From contig JBBRNI010000007.1 of assembly GCA_038230395.1 (NCBI GenBank), positions 1-64,000 of the forward strand: a stretch of 64,000 nucleotides of DNA. Reading direction: 5' to 3'. Each line of letters opens with the position of its first letter. The stretch's first letter is position 1. Origin of the DNA: JBDSWU01 sp038230395. GTDB lineage: Bacteria; Patescibacteriota; Saccharimonadia; Saccharimonadales; UBA4665. A model generated the notes under the pieces. The model saw nothing but the letters and a program-made list of their open reading frames with translations. It was not told where the DNA came from and made no database searches. This document shows positions 8,418 through 16,982 of this stretch, piece by piece. A program made the position numbers and the translations under genes.

Positions 8418-9101
8418 TTAGTTCATACCAAAACTACTTAGCGCATTGTAGAATACGGCGTAATCCGGGCTGAGTTGAGTGTCTGTATAGGTAAAGAAAA
8501 AACTGTGCGGCGTGCCATTAGTTGTTTTGAGGGCCACCGTGTTAATACCGCCCGTTGCCGAACTGGTGCCAATAGTGTCGCGCGTGGTAGTAGTACGGTT
8601 GCACAAAAAGTCGACGCCCCGCCACTTGCCACGGACGCCCATCCCGGCTTGACCACCTCCGTTATATTTGGTGAATGTCACGCAGTTATCCGAAGCAACG
8701 CCGTCAAGTTCGACGTGATCAGTTTCACCCGTAAGTATCAGCGCCCGGTTGACAGCGAAGTTAGTTGGAATAGTATCCTCATAGATCTCTATCTCTTGGC
8801 TACTCCCCTTGGTGCTATCATGCCAGGTAAAGCTTTGGTAGGTGTACGGCGGTCGCGGCAACAACTGCCAACTGACTGGTATGGCAATGTTAAAATCACC
8901 CTCGTTATAGATCTTGGTTTTACCGACATAACTAACTTTAGTAGTTACAGCTTTGGATTGGGTTATGACTGGTTTTTGGTGGAGTGATAGTATGAATACC
9001 GCCAAAGCGATCAAGCCTACGATCAAGAAAAACAAGAAGAAAAACAGCCAAAAACGCGAGCGGCGTTGCCTAGTTTTGCGTTTACTAGTGACCTGGTACA
9101 T
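8418..9101 (-). CDS. Single-pass membrane protein with exported domain
   Basis: A 227-residue protein of unknown function. The basic start (KRKTRQRRSR) is followed by a transmembrane helix at residues 18-42 (WLFFFLFFLIVGLIALAVFI), then a predicted external domain with YNEGDFNIAIPVSWQLL and a C-terminal SFFFTYTDTQ. The pattern resembles small CPR/Gram-positive surface domains of the PsbP/lipoprotein kind, but this is not firm. Two cysteines in the external part could form a disulfide. It begins one base after the stop of the LexA-like gene, so the two are probably cotranscribed; no ribosome-binding site is seen. Confidence 0.7.
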   Translation of the reverse strand: MYQVTSKRKTRQRRSRFWLFFFLFFLIVGLIALAVFILSLHQKPVITQSKAVTTKVSYVGKTKIYNEGDFNIAIPVSWQLLPRPPYTYQSFTWHDSTKGSSQEIEIYEDTIPTNFAVNRALILTGETDHVELDGVASDNCVTFTKYNGGGQAGMGVRGKWRGVDFLCNRTTTTRDTIGTSSATGGINTVALKTTNGTPHSFFFTYTDTQLSPDYAVFYNALSSFGMN

Positions 9102-9102
9102 T

Positions 9103-9579
9103 TTAGGCGTCTTGGCGTTGCTTAAGCGCCGTTAAGCGAGGGATAAAACTCTGCGCCGCGCCGTCTAGTTCTAATACTTTGAGCGCCCCAATCAGTACGT
9201 ACAAGTGGTCCAAGCTAGCGGTTTTGAGATCATCACCTAAGACTTCCATCTGGGCTACAGCGTGCTCGACTTTTTCGACCAGCCACTTCTCTTCTCCAGG
9301 AGCGATGCTGTTAGACGTAATCTTGATTTCATCAGTGATAGCTACGACCTCTAACGATCGGGCCGAGCGGTCACGCTTGCGTAAATGTCCGCGCTTTATA
9401 AGATTGTGCACGTGCAGGGCCACCGTCGCAACCGATGTGTAGCTAAGGCCATTCATAATTTCGCGGTAGCTCGGGCTATAGCCGTGCTCGGCAATAAAAG
9501 CCTCGATGTAGCCCAGTAGTTCGCGTTGTTTTTTGGTTGGTCGCACGCTATTTTGAGTGCTTGTTTGCTTTTCGTTCAT
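9103..9579 (-). CDS. LexA-type winged-helix repressor lacking the S24 protease domain
   Basis: A 158-residue DNA-binding protein. Residues 12-75 match the LexA N-terminal winged helix: RPTKKQRELLGYIEAF, then GYSPSYREIMNGL, the recognition helix region SVATVALHVHNLIKRG, and the wing LRKRDRSARSLEV. The C-terminal half lacks the Ala-Gly cleavage site and the Ser/Lys dyad of the S24 autoprotease. It is instead a short helical segment (EKWLVEKVEHAVAQME), possibly for dimerisation. It therefore cannot be inactivated by RecA-stimulated self-cleavage. ATG at 9579 is chosen over one seven codons upstream because it puts the LexA domain near the N terminus. It is followed directly by a membrane-protein gene. 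Confidence 0.85.
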   Translation of the reverse strand: MNEKQTSTQNSVRPTKKQRELLGYIEAFIAEHGYSPSYREIMNGLSYTSVATVALHVHNLIKRGHLRKRDRSARSLEVVAITDEIKITSNSIAPGEEKWLVEKVEHAVAQMEVLGDDLKTASLDHLYVLIGALKVLELDGAAQSFIPRLTALKQRQDA

Positions 9580-9639
9580 ACCACAACCATTATGCCACAC
9601 TCAACATAGAGGTCAATTCTGGGAAGTGCAGCTTTTGGG

Positions 9640-10068
9640 CTACGATGCACGTTCAGAATTAACCGGCGTGGGAAAGACCCAGTATTTGTACCAGAAATAG
9701 CTCCAGACAGTAAAGAACCCAGCTGATATGAAAAACCCAATGTACGGTGTCACGCCAACATGGTTGAGGCCCCAAATAATCATATAGTCGAGAACGAAGC
9801 CTACGCTTTCAATAAATATATAACGGCCGACATGCTGCATCTCGGACAAGTGATGGCCGCTGTCAGCAAAGGCCCAGTAGCGTTGCACTACGTAATTGAG
9901 CGACCATCCAATAATATCTGCCGCTACTTTGGACCACAGCCAGACCCAGTGCAGGCCTGAATAACAGATGGCAAACACCGCGTAGCCGACCCAAAAATAT
10001 AGCGTTCCGCCAGCCATATACTTGGCGAATTGCCCTACCCACGCCGCCCAATTAGACTTTTTTGCCAT
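9640..10068 (-). CDS. GtrA-family membrane protein
   Basis: A 142-residue protein with four hydrophobic helices, the standard size and layout of GtrA. Typical segments are QFAKYMAGGTLYFWVGYAVF near the N terminus and WSLNYVVQRYWAF in the middle. GtrA proteins are thought to help move polyprenyl-phosphate-linked sugars across the membrane for glycan decoration. The start overlaps the end of the ligase-like gene by 17 bases, so the two are translationally coupled. A second GtrA lies at 26906-27337. Confidence 0.88.
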   Translation of the reverse strand: MAKKSNWAAWVGQFAKYMAGGTLYFWVGYAVFAICYSGLHWVWLWSKVAADIIGWSLNYVVQRYWAFADSGHHLSEMQHVGRYIFIESVGFVLDYMIIWGLNHVGVTPYIGFFISAGFFTVWSYFWYKYWVFPTPVNSERAS

Positions 10069-11416
10069 GCTTTTTGGCTAAAACTTTTGCTGGTCGAGGT
10101 ATCAGCGCTTTGGCGGCAAGCGCCGGCTGCGCCATAGCGATGCCTGCTAGCCCCCACCAGACGTAAGCCAGTGTGTCGTCAGCCCAGGCGTGTGATAATA
10201 AGTTGACGAAAGTCAGACCAATTAAGCCAGCAAATAAGCTCAGCGCCAACGGCTCAGCCCGGCGCAGCCAGAGTAAGTAGCCAACCCCGAGGTTGATGAC
10301 TATAAATAAGCCCAGTCCAAGCCAGCCGGCTTCTTGCCCGACCTGAACGAAGTAATTTTCAGCCAATCTGGCGTGCCCGTTGTTGTAGACACTGGCTGGA
10401 CCAGCCGTACCAGGCCCCCTACCAAACGGTTGGTGCCACAAATCACGAACGCCATCCTTGAGGGCGCTAACGTGACCCTGGTTGGAGCTTTTGGCACTGG
10501 TAGAGTGATCCTGGGTATGTAAGAAGACGTTCTCAAAGCGAGCATTGTGACGTAGGCCGATCACGGATCCGACTAGTAGCACTACTAGCACCAAGGCAAT
10601 CGGTAACAACTTCGTGGTCAATGACTGTCGGAAGCGCACAAATAACACTACGACAATGCTTAGCATAGCGCCGAGCCAGGCTGAGCGTGAAAAGGTAAAA
10701 AACAAAGCCACCAAGGTGGCAGCTAGCACTAGCCAGTGGCTACGGTTGCGTTTGGCCGGCGTCACAACGTAGACCATCAACAAGCTAATTGGCAGTAACA
10801 GGTAGGCGCCGAGTGGGTTAGCTCCGCGCAGGGTTGAGGCCACCCGAATGTAGTTGTTGTTGTGGTTTATTGTCTCTAGAGGCGAAATAGTAGTCGCCAC
10901 GTTGTAGCCAAAGTGCCGTAGAAAATCAGGTGGTAGCACCAGCGCTTGTAATAACGCGAAACCGACCACTCCATAAGCCGGCCACAACAGCAAACGTTGC
11001 CACTGCGCCGGCAATTGCACAGTCCGGAGCGCCACCGTCCAGGCTACCAAAAAGAAGGCTAAGAAGCGCAGATCAATCAGTAAGCCATAAGCTGCTGCTT
11101 TGTGGGTGACATTGTGGCCTAATAATGCCACTAGTACACACGCGCCGAGCCACAGCCCGTAGCCACCAATCACCCAAATAAGTCGTCGAGTCAGCGTATG
11201 ACTTCGAACTTTCGTATCAGCCATCAACAGATACAGACATCCAACAATACATACAAATAGCAGCATCTCTTTCCATAAACGTAACAGCGTGTAATGACCC
11301 AGAAGAGACGACCCGTAAACCGTTAATAAAGCGTGAAAGGGCATCAGAATGATGATAATACTGACTAGGCTGGCTAGCAGACTGACAATAAAGTACTTCA
11401 GAGCAGAGGCTTTCAT
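10052..11416 (-). CDS. O-antigen ligase-like polytopic membrane protein
   Basis: A 454-residue protein with about 11-12 membrane helices. The Wzy/WaaL-type loop is visible: RVASTLRGANPLGAYLLL, then FTFSRSAWLGAMLSIVVVLF, a large loop with LWHQPFGRGPGTAGP, and AENYFVQVGQEAGWLGL. This resembles the O-antigen ligase/polymerase (Wzy_C) superfamily, which attaches or polymerises lipid-linked glycans on the outer face of the membrane. An LPS ligase role is unlikely without an outer membrane, so it may attach glycan to another surface carrier. It is transcribed divergently from the phosphoglycosyl transferase gene. Confidence 0.85.
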   Translation of the reverse strand: MKASALKYFIVSLLASLVSIIIILMPFHALLTVYGSSLLGHYTLLRLWKEMLLFVCIVGCLYLLMADTKVRSHTLTRRLIWVIGGYGLWLGACVLVALLGHNVTHKAAAYGLLIDLRFLAFFLVAWTVALRTVQLPAQWQRLLLWPAYGVVGFALLQALVLPPDFLRHFGYNVATTISPLETINHNNNYIRVASTLRGANPLGAYLLLPISLLMVYVVTPAKRNRSHWLVLAATLVALFFTFSRSAWLGAMLSIVVVLFVRFRQSLTTKLLPIALVLVVLLVGSVIGLRHNARFENVFLHTQDHSTSAKSSNQGHVSALKDGVRDLWHQPFGRGPGTAGPASVYNNGHARLAENYFVQVGQEAGWLGLGLFIVINLGVGYLLWLRRAEPLALSLFAGLIGLTFVNLLSHAWADDTLAYVWWGLAGIAMAQPALAAKALIPRPAKVLAKKHGKKV

Positions 11417-11462
11417 AGGTGTTACAATCAGTATATAGCTTTTATCAAACTATGTAGCATCA

Positions 11463-12911
11463 ATGAAAAATAACACCTCGCTCATCTACAATTTCTGCCT
11501 CGTGCTGGGCGACGCCGCGGCCATCATCACTGCCTTCGTAGCTGCCTACATTTTACGGGTTAGCCTAAGCCACGCGGCGCTGAGTGCCAACGTCCACTCC
11601 CACGATTACGTGGTTGCCCTCGGCAGTCTACTACCTTTTTATATTCTGATTTTTGGTCTGCTGGGCCTGTATAATTCTCGCAATTACGACAAACGCTTCA
11701 GTGAGTTTGGGCGGCTACTGATTGGCTCATTTATTGGCATCCTGTTTGTGATCAGTTATAGCTATATCGCCAATGTTGTCATCTTCCCAGCCAGGTTAGT
11801 TACCGTTTACGGATTTGCCTTGGTGTTCTTCTTCGCGTTGCTGTTTCGGACTATTGCTCGTGGTATTCGCCGGGAGCTCTTTGTGTTTGGCGTTGGTATC
11901 AATAACGTGTTGATTGTTGGCGATACACTGAGCACCCATCGGCTGATTAAAGCCATGACTAATACAAGGGTCACCGGCTACTTCGTGGTTGGAGTGGTTG
12001 GCGGCAGCAAACACCCTTTTGATGATGCTAAAAATCACCACTTGTACAAATCATTTAGTACCGCCATAACTGGCCTTAAAGATCGACAAGACCAGCAAAT
12101 CCACACCATCGTTCAAACCGAACTGTACGCGACAAACGAGCAAAATGACGAGATACTGACCTATGCCCAACAAAATCATATTGCCTACCGTTTTGTGCCT
12201 GGTAACAGTGAATTATTCACTGGCAACATTGAAGTTGATTTGTTTCACACGGTACCAGTTATTGCCGTACACCAAACAGCGCTAATCGGCTGGGGACGAG
12301 TCGTTAAGCGCCTGACTGACGTTGTTTTGGGTAGTCTGCTACTGATAATTGCCTCACCGATTATGCTGGTTGCCGTCATTGCCATGAAACTATCTGATCC
12401 TGGTCCAATTTTCTTTCGACAAAGTCGCCTAAGCCGCTTTAATAGCAGCGTCAAAATCTTCAAATTCCGCTCGCACAAAGTCGCCTATAACTCACTGTCT
12501 CCAGAAGAGGCCTTTGCTAAAATGGGGCGCTCCGAACTCATCAAACAGTACCGCGACCACGCTGATTTTATCCCAGATGATCCACGTATTAGCCGCATTG
12601 GTCACTACATGCGCCGCACCAAAATCGATGAATTACCACAGCTTATCAATGTCGTTAAAGGCGATATCAGCTTAGTTGGACCACGAGCATTGGTCGCTTA
12701 CGAGCTGGACAAGTTCGCTCAAAAGAATCTAATACTTAGCGTCAAATCTGGCTTAACCGGCGTCGCCCAAATATCTGGTATTGATGACCTGAGTTTCGAG
12801 GAACGTCGCAAGCTCGACCTCTACTACGTCCAAAACTGGAGCTTCTGGAAAGACCTCGTAATACTAGCTAAAACCATCGTGGTGGTGCTCAGCCATCGGG
12901 GCACGCGCTAA
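11463..12911 (+). CDS. Polyprenyl-phosphate sugar phosphotransferase (WcaJ/WbaP type)
   Basis: A 482-residue initiating enzyme that transfers a sugar-1-phosphate from a nucleotide sugar to undecaprenyl phosphate. The N-terminal part has about four to five membrane helices, and a central CoA-binding-like domain contains VLIVGDTLSTHRL. The C-terminal catalytic domain begins with the membrane-inserted helix KRLTDVVLGSLLLI, then DPGPIFFRQSRL, FKFRS, RRTKIDELPQLINV and GDISLVGPRAL, with a terminal YYVQNWSFWKDL. These are the hallmark motifs of the bacterial sugar transferase family. Its stop overlaps the start of the next glycosyltransferase (TAATG), so the two are coupled. Confidence 0.95.
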   Translation: MKNNTSLIYNFCLVLGDAAAIITAFVAAYILRVSLSHAALSANVHSHDYVVALGSLLPFYILIFGLLGLYNSRNYDKRFSEFGRLLIGSFIGILFVISYSYIANVVIFPARLVTVYGFALVFFFALLFRTIARGIRRELFVFGVGINNVLIVGDTLSTHRLIKAMTNTRVTGYFVVGVVGGSKHPFDDAKNHHLYKSFSTAITGLKDRQDQQIHTIVQTELYATNEQNDEILTYAQQNHIAYRFVPGNSELFTGNIEVDLFHTVPVIAVHQTALIGWGRVVKRLTDVVLGSLLLIIASPIMLVAVIAMKLSDPGPIFFRQSRLSRFNSSVKIFKFRSHKVAYNSLSPEEAFAKMGRSELIKQYRDHADFIPDDPRISRIGHYMRRTKIDELPQLINVVKGDISLVGPRALVAYELDKFAQKNLILSVKSGLTGVAQISGIDDLSFEERRKLDLYYVQNWSFWKDLVILAKTIVVVLSHRGTR

Positions 12912-14044
12912 TGATTGGCAATACTGGCAAGACGCGCAAGCTCAAAGTCGCCATTGTCTGCGACTGGCTCACCGGCTACGGCGGCGCTGAGCGCGTCGTA
13001 CTGGAACTACACCGGCTCTACCCTGATGCCCCCATTTACACCTCGCAGTACGATCCGAAAGCCATCAACTGGTTCGATGACGCCGATGTCCGAGTGACTA
13101 AGTTGCAACGCCTGCCAAAACGACTCAAGAAGTTTTTGCCGCTAGCCCGCGCCTGGGTCTTTGGGCGCCTGGACTTAAGTGAGTATGACTTGGTGCTTTC
13201 TAGTAGCGGCGCCGAAGCCAAGGGCGTCAAAACCGGACCAAATACGATTCATATCTGCTACTGCCACTCACCGACTCACTACTACTGGATCCGCCCTGAC
13301 GAGTATCTGAAACGACCCGGTTTCCCGCTCGGTTTTAACTGGCTGGCAAGGCTTGGATTACGTATGCTCATGAGCACTCTCAAGCGCTGGGATTACCAGG
13401 CAGCTAAACGCCCCAACTACCTAATTGCCAACTCCACGCACACCCAGGCCATGATCAAGCGCCATTATCGCCGTGATTCTACCGTGGTCTATCCGCCCGT
13501 CGAACTAGCTCGCTTTAAGCTGCCAGCAAAGCCACCACTGCGCCACGGCTTTGTTATCGCCGGTCGCCAGACGCCCTACAAACGCATCGACTTAGCCATT
13601 GAAGCCTGCAATCAATTAAAGGTGCCGCTCATTGTAATCGGTGATGGCCCAGAGCACCGCCGCCTCGAAAAACTAGCCGACCGCAACGTCACCTTTTTGA
13701 CTAACGTCGGCGACCACGAAATGGCCGACCATTTCCAGTCGGCCCTTGGCTACATTTTCCCGGGTGTTGATGATTTTGGCATCGTAGCTGTCGAAGCCTT
13801 GGCCGCTGGTACCCCCGTTATCGCTTACAAAAAGGGCGGCGCCCTCGATTACGTCATCGACGGCAAAACTGGGCTGTTTTTCGAAAAACAAACTGTTGAT
13901 AGCTTAGTCAAAACACTCGAAATCGCTCTGACTAAGTCCTTCAACTATGATAAAATTGCCGAGCACGCCGAAAGCTTTTCAGTCCAAACCTTCAGCACTA
14001 ACATGAAGTCATTTATCGCCGAAAAAACTAACAAGGAGGTCTGA
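12911..14044 (+). CDS. Glycosyltransferase family 4 (WbaZ-like)
   Basis: A 377-residue GT-B glycosyltransferase of the cytoplasm or membrane surface. The N-terminal acceptor domain has VCDWLTGYGGAERVV, and the donor domain has FVIAGRQTPYKRIDLAI, FPGVDDFGIVAVEALAAGTPVIAYKKGG. The HICYCHSPTHYYW segment resembles mannosyltransferases of the WbaZ group. A mannose or rhamnose donor is plausible given the GDP-mannose genes nearby but is not proven. It lies between the phosphoglycosyl transferase (1-base overlap) and glmS. AAGGAGGT near its 3' end serves as the glmS ribosome-binding site. Confidence 0.9.
   Translation: MIGNTGKTRKLKVAIVCDWLTGYGGAERVVLELHRLYPDAPIYTSQYDPKAINWFDDADVRVTKLQRLPKRLKKFLPLARAWVFGRLDLSEYDLVLSSSGAEAKGVKTGPNTIHICYCHSPTHYYWIRPDEYLKRPGFPLGFNWLARLGLRMLMSTLKRWDYQAAKRPNYLIANSTHTQAMIKRHYRRDSTVVYPPVELARFKLPAKPPLRHGFVIAGRQTPYKRIDLAIEACNQLKVPLIVIGDGPEHRRLEKLADRNVTFLTNVGDHEMADHFQSALGYIFPGVDDFGIVAVEALAAGTPVIAYKKGGALDYVIDGKTGLFFEKQTVDSLVKTLEIALTKSFNYDKIAEHAESFSVQTFSTNMKSFIAEKTNKEV
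14033..14040 (+). promoter_or_regulatory. Strong ribosome-binding site of glmS
   Basis: AAGGAGGT is a full Shine-Dalgarno complement, six bases before the glmS ATG. It shows that the host uses canonical SD initiation and that glmS is set up for efficient translation in spite of its internal stop. Confidence 0.85.
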
Positions 14045-14046
14045 GT

Positions 14047-15894
14047 ATGTGCGGAATTGTTGGCTACATCGGCAAGCAGCAAGCTGGACCAATTATCCTT
14101 GATGGACTCAGTGCCCTAGAATACCGCGGCTATGATTCAGCCGGTATCGCGGCGATCGTTAATCGTAACGGCAGCAAAAAAACTGCTGCCGCCACGCTTA
14201 TAAAGCAAGCCGGACGTGTCCAAGGACTGATTGATGCTGTGCATGAGTCCAAACTCAGCGCCAGCCTGGCCATCGGCCACACGCGCTGGGCAACCCACGG
14301 TGCCCCGACTTCAGCCAATGCTCACCCGCACACCAACAGCGACCAAACTATTTTTGTCGTCCACAACGGAATTATCGAAAACCATATCCAGCTACGGGCC
14401 AAATTGCAGGCCAAAGGCTACAGGTTCGTGACCGAAACCGACACCGAAGTTATTCCACACTTAATTGATTACTACCTCAAGTCATTAGATTCGTTTGAAG
14501 CCGCTTTCAAAGCCGCCCTGCTCGATTGCCGTGGCGCCTACGCCATCGCCGCCGTTACTACTCGCGAACCAGATACGTTGTACGCCGCGCGGCTATCCAG
14601 CCCGCTAGTAATTGGTGTCGGTAAAGGTGAGCATATTCTAGCCTCCGACCCCAGCGCCATCATGGCCCACACCAAAAAAGTCATTTACCTCGATGACTAC
14701 GACGTGGCCGTCATTACCAAAAACAAAGTGGACGTTCACAACCTCAAAAAAGGTCGACCAACTGTGCACAAAGCCGAACTATTAGACTTTGACGCCGGCG
14801 AAGCCCTGATCGGCGACTACCCTAACTTCATGCTCAAAGAGATCTACGAAGCACCCGCAACCATCCGCTCGGCAACCCTTGGACGTGTTCTAGCTGACAA
14901 AGGTATCATTAAGCTCGGTGGCCTGGACAATGTCGCCCAGCAGCTCAAATACATTGACCGAGTGGTGATCGTAGCTTGTGGCACAGCCAGCTACGCTGGA
15001 CTACTCGGCGAGTATTACCTAGAAGAAATCGCCGGTATACCAGCCGAAGTCCAACAAGCCTCAGAATTCATTTACCGCAACGAGCCGTTTTCACGCTCCA
15101 CGGCGTTACTAGCCGTCTCGCAGTCCGGCGAAACTGCTGACACCCTCAGTTCCCTGAAAAAAGTTAAAGATTACGGCGTGCTAGAGATCGGCGTCGTCAA
15201 CGCTGTAGGCAGCAGCATCGCCCGGGCCACTGACGCCGGCGTCTACTGCCACGCCGGACCCGAGCAGGCAGTAGCTAGCACCAAAGCCTTCATTGCCCAG
15301 GTAACCGTTTTATTGCTGATATCTTTGTACATGTCAGAGGGACGCACGCCGCTATATAAGCCACTGCTCAAAGAGCTTGACGCCCTACCTGCCAAGGCTC
15401 AATTAGTCCTAGACCAAAATGAAAATATCAAAAAAATCGCCCTCAAATACGCCAACTCCCGTGACTTTTTGTTTATTGGCCGTGGCTACAACTATCCACT
15501 AGCGCTGGAGGGGGCGCTCTAGCTCAAAGAAATCTCTTATATCCACGCTGAAGGCTACGCCAGCGGTGAAATGAAGCACGGCCCCTTGGCCATGATCGAC
15601 AAAGATTTCCCGACCTTCGCCATTGCCACCAACTCACAACTGCTCGACAAAACCATGTCCAACATCCAAGAAATCTGCGCCCGCAAAGGCCCCGTAATCG
15701 CTATTGCCACGGTTGGTAATAAGCACATCAAAGACCTCGCCAACGACGTCATCTACGTACCCGAAAGCCTCGAACAAACCCAGCCAATCCTAAACACCAT
15801 TGTCATGCAGCTTTTTGCCTACCACATCGCCGTAGCCCGTGGCTTTGACGTCGACAAGCCCCGTAATTTGGCCAAATCTGTGACGGTGGAATAA
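14047..15894 (+). pseudogene. glmS: Glucosamine-6-phosphate synthase interrupted by an in-frame amber codon
   Basis: Makes glucosamine-6-P from fructose-6-P and glutamine, the entry to UDP-GlcNAc and peptidoglycan. Read through the stop, the frame encodes 615 residues, the normal family length. The glutaminase domain starts MCGIVGYIG (Cys2 nucleophile) with EYRGYDSAG, and the SIS domains follow with CGTASYAG and SQSGETADT. The frame ends LAKSVTVE, as in other GlmS. A TAG at 15520-15522 interrupts LALEGAL-stop-LKEISYIHAEGYASGE. The affected residue equals Lys485 of the E. coli enzyme in my recollection, a catalytic lysine, and AAG to TAG is one base change. No frame shift occurs. The ordinary product would be 491 residues and inactive as an isomerase. 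It may be a sequencing error, a real nonsense mutation, or read-through. Confidence 0.9.
15520..15522 (+). other. In-frame amber codon in glmS
   Basis: TAG in the context GCG CTC TAG CTC AAA GAA. The family has lysine here, so the ancestral codon was probably AAG. TAG is used as a true stop by other genes in this window (for example recF, wzt-linked genes and the DsbA-like gene), so a genome-wide reassignment is not supported. Confidence 0.9.
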
Positions 15895-15911
15895 GCACTA
15901 CGTTCAACATA

Positions 15912-15917
15912 TATAAT
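15912..15917 (+). promoter_or_regulatory. Candidate -10 box before the cupin isomerase gene
   Basis: TATAAT occurs 26 bases before the ATG of the cupin gene, in the 49-base gap after glmS. No good -35 element is seen at the right distance, so the promoter is tentative. Confidence 0.3.
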
Positions 15918-15943
15918 TAAGCGACGTAACTGAAAGAATATTG

Positions 15944-16471
15944 ATGGCAAACACACCCGAATTACAGATCACTGGAGTTGAGACAAAACAACAATTATTT
16001 ACTACTGTAGAGCGATATCTGAGTAATTTAGGTCTTGGAATTACTCAAGTAGATAGTGAGCGTCCATGGGGTGGCTTCTTTGTTATTGACGAGGCTCAAA
16101 CGGCTGAGTTTATTAACTACTACTTCCCCGAATTACCCCAACACGACATTGAAAAAGGTGGCAAACTAAGTCCGAAGATTCTCCTAGTTGAGCCCGAGAT
16201 GAGACTTTCCTGGCAGTACCATGATAGACGAGAAGAACTATGGAAAGTTGTGAGTGGTCCAGTCGGAGTCATCACAAGCGTCAATGATGAGCAAGGATCA
16301 GTCAGCCCGCTCCAGGCAGGCGAGACAATACAATTTGGCACAAAGACGCGTCATCGCTTGATCGGGCTTGATTCTTGGGGTGTAGTCGCGGAAATTTGGC
16401 AGCACACCGATCTGAGTTATCCGTCCGATGAGCAAGATATTGTCAGAGTTGAAGACGACTTCGGACGCTAA
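15944..16471 (+). CDS. Cupin-type mannose-6-phosphate isomerase
   Basis: A 175-residue protein matching the C-terminal cupin domain of type II mannose-6-P isomerases (as in ManC/AlgA-type fusions), here standing alone. Motifs are RPWGGFFVIDE, then MRLSWQYHDRREELWKVVSG with metal-binding His and Glu, HRLIGLDSW, and the ending QDIVRVEDDFGR. It should convert fructose-6-P to mannose-6-P, the first step toward GDP-mannose. The ATG at 15944 is chosen over a TTG one codon upstream. Its stop overlaps that of the convergent Nudix-like gene (CTAA). The phosphomannomutase and ManC genes are next on the other strand. Confidence 0.85.
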   Translation: MANTPELQITGVETKQQLFTTVERYLSNLGLGITQVDSERPWGGFFVIDEAQTAEFINYYFPELPQHDIEKGGKLSPKILLVEPEMRLSWQYHDRREELWKVVSGPVGVITSVNDEQGSVSPLQAGETIQFGTKTRHRLIGLDSWGVVAEIWQHTDLSYPSDEQDIVRVEDDFGR

Positions 16472-16980
16472 TTTCGGTTCTCTGAAAAGTTTCGTACGGC
16501 GTCTTGGATAAAGTTAACTTGTGAATCCATAAGACTATCTGGTAAATCAGTCACCGCGTAAAAAGACCCTACCTTGGGATCACCCAAGACTTCGATCCAG
16601 TAAATCTGGGCTTGCTCAGCTCCACGCTTACTCTTATTGAGCAGACTTCCGACATATTGGGGCTTACCGAGTTCTGTATCCTGCAGCTCATCATGGATGA
16701 TACGTCTGTAAGGCAACCAAAGGCCGTTAGCTTCGCTGCCGTAGTCGGTAGCACGTACAACTGTTCCGGGGGTGTGTAACAAGCCAGGAAAGAGAGCATC
16801 GTCTGCTGAGCGGGCAATAAGCAGCACCTCAACCCCACTTTCAGTTTTGCGAAGTGGTATGAATTCAACGATTGGCAGCGCCACGATACGAGCGACTTGC
16901 TCAAAAATCGGGTACGGCAAAAAACCAGGTTCAAAGCGTTTGAGCAGGTCAGCTGTTTGCTGTATCTCGTCGTCTGTCAT
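16468..16980 (-). CDS. Nudix-fold-like protein without a clear Nudix box
   Basis: A 170-residue soluble protein. The central part, ESGVEVLLIARSADDALFPGLLHTPGTVV followed by a segment with YGSEANGLWLPYRRIIHDEL, resembles the strand-loop layout of Nudix hydrolases, but the catalytic G-x5-E-x7-REUxEExGU box is not present. It may be a non-catalytic relative, or an unrelated protein. It follows the phosphomannomutase gene by two bases, so the two are probably cotranscribed with manC. Confidence 0.6.
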   Translation of the reverse strand: MTDDEIQQTADLLKRFEPGFLPYPIFEQVARIVALPIVEFIPLRKTESGVEVLLIARSADDALFPGLLHTPGTVVRATDYGSEANGLWLPYRRIIHDELQDTELGKPQYVGSLLNKSKRGAEQAQIYWIEVLGDPKVGSFYAVTDLPDSLMDSQVNFIQDAVRNFSENRN

Positions 16981-16982
16981 GG

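Noticed and set aside
15520..15522. Genome-wide UAG reassignment
   Set aside because: TAG ends several unrelated genes here at the expected family length (recF, DsbA-like, GT2), so UAG is a stop in this genome.
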